A stretch of DNA of 64,000 nucleotides, from assembly GCA_037893245.1 (NCBI GenBank), contig JBAIAA010000739.1, positions 62,001 through 126,000 on the forward strand, read 5' to 3'. The DNA is from Crossaster papposus (Eukaryota > Echinodermata > Asteroidea > Velatida > Solasteridae). The notes beneath the pieces were generated by a model. That model had not been told where the DNA came from, ran no database searches, and saw only the letters and a list, made by a program, of their open reading frames with translations. Shown here piece after piece: positions 42,001 to 51,062 of the stretch. How positions within the stretch are numbered: position 1 is the first letter of the stretch; each line of letters starts with the position of its first letter. Both the position numbers and the translations under genes were made by a program.

Positions 42001-44536
42001 TTTGACAGATAATTTATAGGAGTAAATTTGTGTGATATGAGATCTATAAAATATCACAACAAATCCAGTTTGGTATTATTTTTCAACTGTTTCTTATTTA
42101 TTTAGATAAATAAAATAACAATACAAATACAAGTTACACCATAAAATAAAAATGATTGAACAAAATTGCAAAGTTACCACGTGTAACGGTATTTAACCCT
42201 AATACACTAGGCCCCATCTTCCCCACAGGAAAAATCTTTAGAAATCGAATTTCTCCACATTGAAAACGCTACAGCGTTTGAGATTTCAATAGGGGCTTAA
42301 AGAAGAACAAAAGAAAGATATACAAAGATATATATTCCCTCAAGTATGTAAATCTGTACTCACAGATGTCTGAGTCTGACTAAGGGCAGATAAGGCGCCA
42401 CCTGGTTTTCATTCTGCAATTGGACACTGTTGTCACTCAAATCTCTGACAAAAAAAACAAAATTTATTCAAAAAAAGTTGAAAAGCACAACACAATAATT
42501 GTAACCCCTTGACACCGCCGCCCGCTAATATCAGTCCGGAATGCTGTTGTCAGCTGTTCTAGCCTTAGAACAGGGGCCAATTTCATAGAGCTGCTAAGCA
42601 CACAAATTTGCTGAGCATGACAATTTGTCCTTGGCAAAAACAAGGTTACAGACCAAATTTTTACCTGATCTTTATTGTTCTGGATTAATAATCAGCTGTT
42701 TTTTTTGCTTAGCATGAAAAACATGTATAATTTTGGCTGGTAACCTGTTTTTAATGAGCCAGACTTTTGTGCTAAGCAATTGTTTTGGCTTAGCAGCTCT
42801 ATGAAATTGGGCCCAGGTGTGTTCCACAGCTACACGCTCAGGCCATTGTGCAGTGCAGCTGCTGGACAACAGCTGCTGTGCAGTCACGCGTATAATTCAG
42901 CTAGTGAGGAATCAATACAAGCAACGGTACAGTTCTGTCAACCAATGATAGCATCTTAAACTTATTTGAAACTGAGAGAGAAAAAAACAGTACATAAAAA
43001 AAAATCGACTTTAAAAAGCAATGACACCTTTGCAATGAAGGATTTCCACTGACTCAATTGTATAGGCAGTTTTGTGCTTGTTTCCTTTTGCGATCGAGGA
43101 TCGAAAAACAAAAGAAAACAAAGGGAACAAAAGATCCTCGAAGGACGGTTTCTTTGTCCTCGATCGGCAATGGGGTTAGGTTTCAGTAAAGGAATAAAGG
43201 AAAACACAATAGGGAATCCTCGGTCGTAATGGCAATTCACAAACTATAGAGTTTTTGAGTGTTTGGGAATATTTTGAGTTTTGGAGTGTTTGGGAATATT
43301 TTGAGTTTTGGAGTGTTATTGAATAGGCTAAGCAGTTTTGATTTGAGTGTTTTGAAATATCAGACAGTTTTGAGTTTGAGTTTTTTTATAGAATAGGCAG
43401 TTTTGAGTTTTAAATATTTTGAAGGAAGCTATAGGCCTAAAGGCATATACCCAAGTAATAAATTATTCAGAAATGTTATCAAAATCTTATCCGCTCTACA
43501 GACAAATTTTTATTTTTCTTACAGTAATAGAAGCCTTGTAAGACCGATGAAAGCCCCTGCGTCCAGAAGATCGCTACGTATGGCGTTCTGCACGAGATAT
43601 CTGAAGAAAAATAGGACAGAAAAAAATACTTTCATAGAAAAAACCCCCAATAAAGTCCTTATTTTGTACCAAAATTGTGCGTGGCAAAACTTGCCTTGCA
43701 TGCGCAAAGGAAATACAGTTTTTTCGCGCAAAGGAAATACAGTTTTTCGCGCGCGGAAAGTCAACTGAAAAACGCTGCGAAAAATTGTCTCCTTGTTTCT
43801 TTGTTGGTTATTTGCATTAAACTTACAGTTCGCGAAGTTCGACCAAATTGGCGAAAACTCCATTCGCAAGTCCCTCAAATAGGTTGTCACTGAGGTTTCT
43901 GAAAGGGAGGAAAAAACAACATGCGGTTAATGAGTTATTTAAACAAAATTGAAATTGGTAACTGTTTTCGACGCAATACAAATTTATATTTTTCAGATGG
44001 CAATTATCTGCATGTGTAAGATCTTCGGAGCGGGTTTCTAATAGTGGAGATTCTTTTAGTAACGGATTTGAAAAAAATATATATAATTTGTATACATCTA
44101 ATATTTAGATTCACGAGACAGTGAATGGAAAAATCTCACAAATTTCAAACCAATTTGCAGAGATCTTTCAGCGCGTATAGGCACAAACATAAACACAAAA
44201 ACATTATTTGAGTTGAATGCAATAGCAAGATTGTATTTTTTGCAGAGTTTACGCTTACAGAATGTGGGTATCGTCGGGTATGCCTCGGGGTACGTTCACC
44301 AGGTTCAGCCCCGAGCAGTCCACGGTCTTCGTGCCGCCCGTGACGGTACACCGGCACAGCGGCGCTAAGGTGCCGGTGCTCTCGGCGTCACCGCACGCCG
44401 TCTGCTGCACCATGCCGGCCACCCGAGTCGCTCCCCCAGTTATCACCAGGGCGAGGTGAAGCAAGACAGACGCTGATGCGGCCAACATGCCTGTCAAAGT
44501 GAGTAGAGATGAGGATCGTCTTCTCGAAGGAACCAT
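25913..44536 (-). CDS. adhesion GPCR: LRR - Ly6/uPAR-like - HormR - GAIN/GPS - 7TM
   Basis: Twenty-four coding exons on the minus strand sum to 3387 nt (1128 aa). Each junction keeps phase. From the 5-prime end they start at 44536, 43898, 43600, 42444, 41644, 41095, 40446, 39772, 39246, 38082, 37326, 36661, 35305, 33960, 33100, 32428, 31685, 30790, 29888, 29307, 28360, 27850, 27030 and 25947; their ends are given in the module entries below. Domain order by residue: signal peptide (about 1-40), LRRNT (48-93), four LRRs (93-194), LRRCT (194-250), Ly6/uPAR-like (250-337), Ser/Thr linker, HormR (about 377-433), GAIN with GPS (about 440-784), 7TM (about 800-1060), tail. A plasma-membrane receptor of family B2, self-cleaved at the GPS and activated by the tethered peptide after it, follows from family knowledge. 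The ligand is unknown. A paralogue lies at 56739. Confidence 0.9.
26605..26825 (+). mobile_element. tRNA-derived SINE
   Basis: The head has box A-like GTTGGCGTAGCAGTT and a perfect box B GGGTTCGAATCCC, then a body (CAATTGGTTTTCCACAGAAT) and an AAATTAAATTAAAT tail. It is a different family from 16986. It lies in the last intron of the first receptor gene. Confidence 0.7.
27195..27405. mobile_element. degenerate GCTAAGCA-family element
   Basis: Contains TTGTGCTAAGCAAAATACCTG, GCTAAGCAATTTTTTTGTGC and GAGCAGCTCC, like the right halves of the copies at 16015 and 42573. The left end is decayed. Confidence 0.45.
27465..30790 (-). CDS. receptor 1 exons 18-22: seven-transmembrane region
   Basis: The exons are 30666-30790, 29868-29888, 29027-29307, 28291-28360 and 27465-27850. 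TM1 is ALSVVSYVGCALSLIGLTLT. A 21-nt exon encodes most of the first intracellular loop (SRAKLN). TM2-TM4 include VLVNFVISLIFVNIFFIG, ELCVAMAICLHFSLLVAMAW and FLLKMMVIGWG. TM5-TM7 read CWLSGLSFALSFLLPV, ATVSVTILLGLTWILGFFAI and FNSLQGFAVFVFQCLLQPEM. The conserved ECL1/ECL2 cysteine pair and the TM6-TM7 family B signatures are intact, so the receptor core looks functional. A mariner remnant sits in the intron before exon 22. Confidence 0.9.
27915..28196 (+). pseudogene. mariner-type transposase remnant (C-terminal part)
   Basis: One frame reads ELVEHSLYSPDLPPSDLFPK, then LKKELDNHHVATNDDVI, a TGA, then QDNGFYTKGIRLLYDR, a TAG, and TKCGNVVRDLLKN. SPDLPPSD carries the last acidic residue of the mariner catalytic triad. 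At least two stops break the frame and the N-terminal two thirds are missing, so it is dead. It is inserted in the intron between exons 21 and 22 of the receptor gene, in the opposite orientation. Confidence 0.85.
28668..28890 (+). repeat. dispersed repeat, copy 3 of 3
   Basis: A relative of 605-850 and 25261-25460: CCAGTTCACGCCGGATGACG, ATTCAAAACGGATGACGCAT, GTCCGTCAGCAGCGAGC and GGATCGAGCTTCAATAAAAA. It ends just upstream of receptor exon 20. Confidence 0.55.
29378..29640. mobile_element. partial hAT-type MITE copy
   Basis: Shares AAGCATTCCTTTGTCATTGT and surrounding bases with the elements at 4147, 36141 and 38264. AGTCCCTGCAAGTCCATCAC at one end and ACTTGCAGAGACTTGAATAC at the other are its subterminal repeats. 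Terminal CAGGG and target duplication are not visible, so the copy is truncated. Confidence 0.65.
30375..30500 (+). mobile_element. tRNA-headed SINE fragment
   Basis: Shares ACTCGAACAAAGATAC upstream and GCCAATTTCTTTGTTC downstream with 34575-34700. The box B-like GAGGTTCAAGTCCAGCC is intact; the anticodon half is partly lost. Confidence 0.5.
31201..31400. mobile_element. inverted-repeat MITE
   Basis: Left GTTAAATCAACATTCAAAGT faces right ATAATGTTGATTTAATACT. Imperfect inner palindromes include AAGTTCAATTTAAA. It lies in the intron between the GPS exon and the TM1 exon. Confidence 0.55.
31573..36661 (-). CDS. receptor 1 exons 12-17: GAIN domain with intact GPS
   Basis: The exons are 36424-36661, 35143-35305, 33778-33960, 32822-33100, 32383-32428 and 31573-31685. 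Early GAIN helices read VLNPNDVANAVNTFENLADA and LLRSLDAFNLGV. Later strands read IYLPNSLLTSVGSRLSRVQF, VVISAAVGDLNITDL and PRCVFWDEKENGGWGGW. The GPS is complete: paired tryptophans, DGC, then CKCSHLTNFAML, so autocleavage between L783 and T784 is predicted with TNFAML as the start of the tethered agonist. The acceptor of exon 14 (at 33961-33962) has a weak pyrimidine tract. Exon 15 carries a Thr-rich insert (TTPTTGGVVATTT) unusual inside GAIN, so its exact start could differ. Confidence 0.85.
34033..34405. mobile_element. 373-bp long-arm inverted-repeat element
   Basis: The left arm starts CAATTGACCATTTGTGTGTG and the right arm ends ACACACAAATGGTCAATTG. The arms match imperfectly for well over 100 bp each (for example TTGCTATATCACGTGATTCG against its complement near 34290). 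The transcript would form a long hairpin in the receptor intron. Confidence 0.85.
34575..34700 (+). mobile_element. tRNA-like SINE head
   Basis: GCTCGGTTGGTAGAGCACC is a clear box A and GAGGTCGAAGGTTCCCG a degenerate box B, followed by CTTGCCAATTTCTTTGTTC, shared with the copy at 30375. No CCA-ready acceptor pairing or anticodon loop is convincing enough for a true tRNA gene. Confidence 0.6.
34763..35115. mobile_element. inverted-repeat MITE, about 350 bp
   Basis: The left end AAGGCAT, an A run, then TGTTATGTTGGCGTAAC; the right end GTTACGCCAACATAACA, a T run, then ATGCCTA. Both arms also carry GGTAGGTCGGG/GGTCGGTCGGG. It ends 28 bp before the donor side of receptor exon 13 (35143). Confidence 0.8.
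35525..35795 (+). mobile_element. tRNA-derived SINE
   Basis: The head GTGGCAGCGTTTAGGGTTCG is followed by box B GGGGTTCGAATCCTGC. The body has CAAGCCACTTCACCACAACT, CCACCCAGGAGTATAAATAG and GATGGACTGGCATCCCATCC. The same body recurs at 50570-50830 and in reverse at 50345-50560. Confidence 0.75.
36141..36356. mobile_element. hAT-type MITE with 8-bp target duplication
   Basis: Starts CAGGGTGGTAGTCGAGTCCC and ends GACTACACATCCCTG. It is flanked by TCGTGAAG (36133-36140) and TCGTAAAG (36357-36364), 7 of 8 identical. The interior is near-identical to 4147-4380 around ACTGGATGAACAATGACAAA. It lies in the intron before exon 12 of the first receptor is read through to exon 13. Confidence 0.85.
37229..38082 (-). 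CDS. receptor 1 exons 10-11: hormone-receptor (HormR) domain
   Basis: The exons are 37899-38082 and 37229-37326. They read RCPAEETRGVTGTFLWP, then LPCAYDLEGESATRQC, then GDASSGWDEPITSECP. This is the C...W-P...C-P...ATR-x-C...W...C plan of HormR/HRM domains, which sit directly before GAIN in many adhesion GPCRs. The TG|C codon split by the intron restores the fourth cysteine, as in the paralogue. The TNSPSTS-ATTLAVSSTRAS stretch before it is a short O-glycosylation-type stalk. Confidence 0.8.
37374..37769. mobile_element. TTAA MITE (GGATCGTATAC family), copy 1
   Basis: Ends are TTAAACGGATCGTATAC and GTATACGATCCCTTTAA. Its interior (AAAAAGATATCACTTTTTAT, ACTGCAGTGACGTTTCTCAG) recurs at 51432-51826 (reverse) and 53451-53830. 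It has no coding capacity. Confidence 0.85.
38264..38928. mobile_element. hAT-type MITE swollen by internal minisatellite growth
   Basis: Starts CAGAGTTGTAATCGAGTCTC and ends GAGACTCGAATATCTC. It is flanked by ATGGTTGC (38256-38263) and ACGGTTGC (38929-38936), 7 of 8 identical. The right part (AAGCATTCCTTTGTCATTGT and so on) matches the other family members. The left subterminal repeats have expanded to about 480 bp. It is inserted in the intron between receptor exons 9 and 10. Confidence 0.8.
38277..38606. repeat. 10-bp minisatellite, 33 identical units
   Basis: The unit GAGTCTCTGC is repeated without visible error for 330 bp. It then passes into AAGTCCATCAC, AAGTCCCTGC and AAGTCTATCAC units up to about 38760. 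The perfection indicates very recent expansion. It is read in all frames as Ser/Leu/Arg-rich open frames, which are artefacts. Confidence 0.97.
39199..40446 (-). CDS. receptor 1 exons 7-9: Ly6/uPAR-like domain and linker
   Basis: The exons are 40367-40446, 39583-39772 and 39199-39246. Exon 7 opens with RCYLCESASTNEACNLAQQ and exon 8 closes with VCRYCCQGDQCN, the CC-x-x-D-x-CN ending of the Ly6/uPAR (three-finger) fold. Twelve cysteines lie between, slightly more than a standard domain. Exon 9 adds a short Pro/Ser/Thr linker. I know of no vertebrate adhesion GPCR with this domain. The same domain occurs in the paralogue (58717-59336), so it is not an assembly or model artefact. An 11-bp minisatellite fills the intron between exons 7 and 8. 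Confidence 0.8.
39808..40233. repeat. 11-bp minisatellite, about 39 units
   Basis: The unit CACAAGTCCGT is repeated with a few C/T variants (CACAAGCCCGT cluster at 40070-40125). The unit is a one-base variant of the CACAAGTCCAT repeat of the hAT-type MITE family. It fills the intron between the two Ly6/uPAR exons of the first receptor. Confidence 0.95.
40929..44536 (-). CDS. receptor 1 exons 1-6: signal peptide, LRRNT, 4 LRRs, LRRCT
   Basis: The exons are 44259-44536, 43827-43898, 43523-43600, 42364-42444, 41573-41644 and 40929-41095. The ATG at 44536 is followed by RRR and a hydrophobic stretch (LAASASVLLHLALVI). A pyrimidine-rich acceptor at 44549 just upstream suggests a 5-prime untranslated intron. 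LRRNT cysteines appear in LCRCTVTGGTKTVDCSG. Exons 2-5 each encode one LRR of 24-27 residues (NLSDNLFEGLANGVFANLVE, YLVQNAIRSDLL, DLSDNSVQLQ, DLANNDIATISPSF) with all phases 2-2, so repeats could be gained or lost cleanly. LRRCT reads NPLVCDCTLLWFKNWL and then GVQCFTPQSV. LRRs normally serve protein binding outside the cell. Confidence 0.85.
42573..42814. mobile_element. palindromic GCTAAGCA-family element, full copy
   Basis: Starts GGGGCCAATTTCATAGAGCT and ends AGCTCTATGAAATTGGGCCC, with strong inverted ends. Interior TTGTCCTTGGCAAAAACAAG matches 16015-16237. It lies in the intron between two LRR exons. Confidence 0.85.
43245..43420. repeat. short direct repeats of about 31 bp
   Basis: GAGTGTTTGGGAATATTTTG followed by AGTTTTG occurs twice in tandem, then decays (CAGTTTTGAGTTT). 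Simple, intronic. Confidence 0.7.
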
Positions 44537-45615
44537 TTTTATCCTGTCCTTAGGAGAACAAAAATGAAAGTTCAAGTGGCACGAATGATCTGGTCAGCTG
44601 AACAAAAAAAGGGATAGCGCGACCTTCTTTTATTTTATTCTTTTATTTTATTCTCTAAAATAATGTTATTCTCTAAGGTCTCACGGAGAGTTCATGGCAT
44701 TAATATCTTTACAACAAGTAAGTTTTTTAACAGGGTTGTTGGTTGGTCGTTTTGGGGATAGGCCTAGCTACAAAAGGTATACTTTAGTTCTAAACAGCGC
44801 ACACATGAAGTACAATTGAACTCTGTTGTCCTTCAGAGACAATATGGATATTGGACACCAGAGATGTTAAAGTAAAACAAATAATATTAAGTTCTGACTT
44901 GGTCCGTACATAACACCATCATCTACAATAGTTCGAACAAAGATTGAGAACCTAATTTGTTCGATAGAAAACATATCACTCTCGACATCTTGCCACCAGT
45001 TTTACTCAGACGCTAAGAATGCCCTCTCACCTCTGTCAGTAATTGGGGTAATCATTAGTGGACGGTGAGAAGTAAGACTAATTAAAGGCTGCTGCGTCAA
45101 CTACTGACTGATTATTGTTTATAGTTGGGTGGAGCAGACAGTCTTCCTCAAGGCGTTTATCAATTTAGCAATCAATCAGTACTAATCGGTGAACCATTAA
45201 ACTAACTGCAATGTCGATTTGATGACCCAAGCAGGCGACTGGTAGTTGCGGCTATGTACAGTGCAAGTGAAAGTATATTGCGAATGATGTAGAATCAGCC
45301 TCGGTTTAAAAAAAAATGGCCACTTTAATTACATGTGATAACAAGCATTTTGGTGACAATACCTGAAAAGCCGAGACCGTATATCAAAACCGTCTGGTAC
45401 ATTTTGGTTATTCCCCCGCCAACAAATTATCAACTCAAACAGAAAGTAAAAACAAGTGAAATACAAGTTTAAATACGTCTTCTACATTAACTCAAACTAA
45501 ACTTGGCTTTGATTAACATTGAATAAACTGCTCAGTTTGGTGGCCAGTACACCGCAATGTCCGCCAAAATCCTGTCGAACAAGTTTCGGTGGCGCTGTCG
45601 CCACATCCACTCGCA

Positions 45616-45795
45616 AAGGTGTGGGTTAGGGTTAGTGTTTGGGTTAGGGTATAATATACCCTATATTATACCCTAACCCAAACACGGGTTAGGGTATAAT
45701 ATACCCTATATTATACCCTAACCCAAACACTAATCCTAACCCACATCCTAACACTAGTTTTTGAGTAATTTAAGTACAAGCCAAAAATATTTTTT
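45616..45795. repeat. palindromic TTAGGG-containing element, copy 1
   Basis: Alternating GTTAGGGTATAATATACCC and its complement form nested palindromes. The right part (CCCTAACCCAAACACTAATC through AGTTTTTGAGTAATTT) recurs at 54714-54805. The TTAGGG-like words are part of the element and not a telomere array. Confidence 0.65.
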
Positions 45796-46816
45796 TTGGC
45801 GGGGGAATAACAGAAAAGTACCAACGGTCTAACTACAGGGGTACGGTTGCTGCATACCTTGCCAAAAATCACCATGAGAATTGTTCCCCTGTTTGATACC
45901 CACGTAACCGATGACGGCCCAATCCAGTGTGCACACAGCCTGCAGTGCCCTATAATCACTACTCTAATATTGGTAAAACCGTGCAAATGAATAACAACAC
46001 GACAACCAATCACGCTTGAGCAACCCCATTAAGTCCATGCAGGTAATTATAGCATTGAAAGTTGAAGCTCAATAGGGTTTTTTTCTGAACGCGAACAAAA
46101 AAACCTGTTTTGACGAACACAGTAACCCCTGCTATTCAATAGAGGGTAATTTTAACCTCACTGGTTTCTGGTGGGGAACACAGCCTACACCTTTGTTACG
46201 TGTATATTAGGGATTCATTTTATGTATTGCCTGTGCCTCAAACTGCATATATTTCTAGTTATGCCCCACTTATAGGCCCCCCGTTGTTGATGATTTCTGT
46301 TGATTTTGTGATAGTGTAAACTCCCCAGAGTCGCCTGTTTAGGGCGTTCACATCTTCATTTAAAGTATCGAATACAATAGTGTGGGGCAGATATGGATAT
46401 AACTATGGAAAAGGACTTTCTCATCAAACCTCATTCACATAATTAATTAGATTTGTCAAAACTTAGATGATGTTACTTTTGACTGAGAAAAAATGCCTGT
46501 ATAGTTTATATTATTGTAGCCTATGCTGGTACTGCCCTAATGTTTAACATGTCGTATACGGCGACCCGCTATACAAATTAAAGATTACTTTGAAGGGCAC
46601 TCCTGTACTTCGAACATGAATACATGCGTAGCAGCTATATCGTAAAAGATGAACAATTTTGAGAGTATGGAATAGAAGTGCCATCCAAACTTGCATTGGC
46701 TTGAGAAAAAATGAGGATCCTGTCTTTTACACATAACATTATTTTGTTGGCTAAAAAGTGAGTAAAGTTTGACTGAATTTTTTTTTTAATTTTTCCAGCA
46801 ATCAAAATTCCAATCT

Positions 46817-46937
46817 GGGATGGAAAGTTTTTTGGGAATAAAAAAGATACCAAATTAGGGTCTGGAGCCGAAACTCAGTCCTGAACCAAATCGGGAATTC
46901 TTGGTATCACTTTTCTTCTAGAAGGATTCTCCATCCA
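46817..46937. mobile_element. small inverted-repeat element
   Basis: Left GGATGGAAAGTTTTTTGGGA..GATACCAAA faces right CTTGGTATCACTTTTCTTCT..GATTCTCCATCC. It is related to 981-1232. Confidence 0.5.
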
Positions 46938-47214
46938 GGTATTGGTTTGGCTGTGGGTGCACTGCGCGTTTGTTTATGGTGTAAATGGAGGGCACATACC
47001 TGGCGACACGAAGGTGAATTGGGGTTAGGGTTAGAATCAAGGACCACCTCGATTGAGATTCGTGTACAAAACCAATGAGAGCCGTCGGAAAAAGTTGAAG
47101 TACAAACAGAGGAAATTTTCGAGAGGAACAAAGGAAACTCCTCGATTTACACCATAAACAAACGTATACGAGTACGAGTAAACACTTTTCTAAACACTTT
47201 TCTAAATACTTTCT

Positions 47215-47350
47215 TGCTATCAGTTCGTAAACATGTTTACATGCTAAGCAAGTTTAGCATGAGGCCGGCGTGTTTAGCCATTGAACATTCGTGTTTAGGA
47301 ATGAACACGGACGGGCGTTTAGCTTCTAAACATGTTTACAAACTGATAGC
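47215..47350. mobile_element. inverted-repeat MITE
   Basis: Left GCTATCAGTTCGTAAACATG and right CATGTTTACAAACTGATAGC. Interior repeats of GTTTAGC and GTGTTTAG occur. Confidence 0.75.
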
Positions 47351-48879
47351 AAAAAAGGTGTTTTCTCGCTATAAACAGTTTTTAGGGTGTGATGGAAGTG
47401 TGCTTGTCTGTCCGTTTTTTGTGGACCATCCTGTATCAATTACGATGAAGGTCTGATATTTCTATATTAACAAGTTCTTCCTTAGAGCCCGTGGTACAAA
47501 AAACAAACACGAAGGAGAGAAAAAAATACAATAAAGCACTCATGTACACATGACTATGCAATCTTCGAACGAAACAACTTACCGTTCCACGATTTGTGTT
47601 GGCTCCTCACCTAAGAACAATAACTGTATTTTCCTTGGTCAATAAACTTGAGGAGTTTGATCGTCGCATTCGCGCCAAAAGCGTCTACGAGGTCCAACTC
47701 ATTACTTGCACCGAACGCAGCGCGCCGCTTTACATTCCTTGCACTACACACGGACCGAAACGTAAAATGGAAAGTGTACATGTAAACAGTTTCCAACTCC
47801 TAGACTTAAACAGTGGGATGAATTGAACTGTGACGCTGTGACGTTTGTTAGCTCATGTTGAAAACAGATGAACATAAAGAGACATAATACCAGTCAATCG
47901 GCCCGGAGAACAGAAGAGATTTCGACCTAATCCAATGGCTTACACACCAACACTGCATGGGGGATTATCCAACCACAGCGTTACAATCGTATGAATACGC
48001 TTCTAAAGAGCGAACAATTGGTTTTTATGTATAACAGGGTTTTTGTTGTTGAACAGCAGGGACATCCTTGGAGCGCAGATAAATACACAGAATCCGGACA
48101 GGATATTATTATACTCAAAGGAAGTGAACCAGTTGTAGTTATCGTCATATTCTAATATAGTAGTAACGGGAATGGTGTGCTATTGGATAAATAATGGTGG
48201 TTATTATAGGAGGTCAATAGCGAAGTATTCATTTCAAAGGTCTATATTTTTTTTGTTTCACTCCATTAACACCCAACTTTTTCTACATGAAGAAACTTAA
48301 TTGCCTACGCGGCCGTTCTGTATTTAAATGTTTTGATTTGACGAAGAGACTGCCGTAGAGGGCGTCGTCAAGCTTAACCCCAAAAAACAAAACCTAGAAC
48401 AAATAACATTTGCGAAGATTTAAACACCCACAAGTTATTTCAAGCTACAGACAACATTTTCAAAAAATGTATAACTTGTTTCTCAAATATTTAGAATGCC
48501 AGTTCGAGGAAGCTTCCAGGTGAAATCTGCATTATTAATTTTGAAGTCAACTAGGGGTTATTGAGGGCGCTAGTGACAGGCTGCGTGACGCGCTTGCAAT
48601 AGCTCTTCAGCAAAAAAACCTGACCGAGTCCAAAAGGTTACTGGACTGTCGTTAGCATGTCCTCTCGAACGCGTCATTACTTTTGAGCGTCGGTTTTGAG
48701 TGGTCAATCACGAACTCAAGTGGAATCTTTTTGGTCAAAGGTTCTCTGGTCAAATCGTGTAAATCATTACACCGGCCATTGGTCATTTCGAGCACTGGGC
48801 CACTCGTTTCTGACATTGACCGGCGTACTTTTGGAGCCGCGTAGATTTCCAATGACGATGGACTAATGCCGATGACAGA

Positions 48880-49555
48880 GTGTAATTGTGACCCCGAAGA
48901 GTATCGTTGTGACCCTGAAGGGGGTAATTTTGACCCTAAAAGTATGTCGTATTGACCCCAAAGTATGTCGTATTGACCCCAAAGTATGTCGTATTGACCC
49001 CACATAGTATGTGGTATTGACATCGAATATTGTCATTTTGGACCCGAAGAGTGTCATTTTGACCCCAAAGTGTTTCATTGTGACCCTGAAGTGTAATTTT
49101 GACCCCAAAGTAGGTCGTATCATAGAGAAAGAAACAGTCCTTTCTCTATGGTCGTATTGACCCCGAAAAGTATCATTTTGGACCCGAAGAGTATCAGTTT
49201 GACCCCGAAGAGTGTCATGTGACCCCAAATTATGTCGTATTGATCCCAAATGTTATTTTGATCCCAAAGAGTGTCATGTTGACCCTGATGTGTCATTTTG
49301 ACCCCAAAGTGTGTCATATTGACCCAGAAGGTTGTCATTTTGACCGTGGAGTGTGTCATTTTGACCTCAAAGAGTCAATTTGACCCTGAATATTGTCAGT
49401 TTGACCACGAAGATTGTCAGGTTGACTATGAAGATTTTCAGTTTGATCATGAAGATTGTCATTTGACCCCAAAAGGTGTCATTGCGACCCTCAAAAGTGT
49501 CATTTTGACTCTAATGAAAAAAAATTGGGGAGAAAAGTGTCACTTCGACACTGAA
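48880..49555. repeat. degenerate minisatellite, unit about 19-22 bp
   Basis: Units of the type GTCATTTTGACCCCAAAGTG and GTCGTATTGACCCCAAAGTA vary in length and sequence. The array includes an inserted hairpin ATAGAGAAAG...CTTTCTCTAT near 49125-49150. It is an old, diverged array. Open frames inside are artefacts. Confidence 0.85.
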
Positions 49556-50344
49556 TAGTCATTATAAATATGTTGACCCTATTTTTTCGTAACCCCTTTA
49601 TTCCTAACAATTATCTTTATACACGTTCACGCTGTGTGCGACTTGAAATACTGACGAAAATATCCGAAATCCTTAGACTAAGTTCAATGTAAACCGTAAA
49701 AATGTAACAAATTATGTTAAAATGCCCTGGTGATTTTAATAGGTTTCAGCATAATTGTCTCTATTGGGTTTGGTTTAACGTATTAAACATAACGAGTTCT
49801 AGTGTTGATTTTAGACGATTGTTTCTCTGTAGATTCAGACAGTGTCAATATACAGTGTCAACCCAACAAGCCTGGGTGAATTTGGGCACTCCACAAATTC
49901 AATTGTCTTTGATTAATTTACCGAGTTAAAACAAAACGAGACTATAAATCCAACGCGGCGCGAGTTCAAGCTTCACGGTAGACGGTTGTATTTTCCCGAC
50001 TGCGAGGCTCGTAAAATAAAAGGTTTTGTTTATTCGATCGCGGTCCTGTGTGAAGTTGAGCCGAATTGTTCTTTGTTGACGACTGTTTCCACCCGCTCGT
50101 GTATAAACTGCACTGGTTGTTACGCCATTTTATGATTTAAAGTGTTGGTATTGGGTCACAAAGCAGGTCTTTTATCATAAACTTATGCCTGTTACAATAA
50201 ATCCCAAACCACAATCCTTTACTACTCTTCCATTAAAATATTCACATCAATAACAAATAACTATAAACATGCTCGTAGGATTTTCCAAAATAAAACATGA
50301 AGCGCGCATGCCCAATAATTTTGGTGCTCAAAGCGATTCCCTGC

Positions 50345-50560
50345 TCATAGGGACAATAAAACAGCTGGATGCTGGCATTTTGGCGCAAAGCACTGCTACG
50401 ATCAACCACAATTAACATCCCTGCCCTCGCAGGACGGTACCCATTTACTCCTGGGTAGGTAGAAGCAATGAGTGACAAAGTGCCTTGCTGGACTCGAACC
50501 CCCACCCTGCACGAATTAACCACAAACCACGAATTCAGTGATTCAGACCACGAAGCCCTG
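50345..50560 (-). mobile_element. tRNA-headed SINE, reverse orientation
   Basis: On the minus strand: a head with GTGGTCTGAATCACTGAATT and GGGGTTCGAGTCCAGC, then CTACCCAGGAGTAAATGGGT. It lies back to back with the copy at 50570. Confidence 0.65.
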
Positions 50561-50569
50561 CACTTTGGA

Positions 50570-50830
50570 GAATGTGACCAAGTGGTTATGGTTCGTGGCT
50601 CATGAATAGGGGGCCAGTGGTTCAAATCCAACTTGCTGCTCATTGTTCTTTGTCCTTGGGCAACCCACTTCACCCCAACTTGCCTTTCTCCACCCAGGAG
50701 TATAAATGGGTACCGACATTAGGTTGGGATTAGAAATATTCTCAGTCGTTTCATGCGAAGAAAACCAGAGACGAACAACAACCTAGTAGGCCCGGCCATA
50801 ATTGTCGCCTTGTGACAAAGACTAGGCCAA
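50570..50830 (+). mobile_element. tRNA-derived SINE
   Basis: The head AAGTGGTTATGGTTCGTGGC and box B-like GTGGTTCAAATCCAAC precede a body shared with 35525 (CCCACTTCACCCCAACTTGC, CACCCAGGAGTATAAATGGG). Confidence 0.7.
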
Positions 50831-50908
50831 CAATTTAAGGATCACACTCATCATGCAATCCTGAAGTAATATTTTTCAAAAAATAACATTCACATCGTAA
50901 CTGTGCAG

Positions 50909-51062
50909 TGTAGCGTAGCGTAGCGTAGCGTAGCGTAGCGTAGTGTAGTGCAGTGTAGTATAGCGTAGCATTGTGTAGCATTGTGTAGTGCAGTGTAGTG
51001 CAGTGTAGTATAGCGTAGCATTGTGTAGCATTGTGTAGCATTGTGTAGCATTGTGTAGCGTT
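50909..51062. repeat. 5/10-bp tandem repeat
   Basis: (GTAGC)n passes into (GTAGCATTGT)n with TAGTGCAGTG variants. A simple satellite with no coding meaning. Confidence 0.9.

Noticed and set aside
48863-49558. Frames with repeated GSKMT or DPKCVILT motifs
   Set aside because: They come from the degenerate minisatellite; units vary in length and break any frame.
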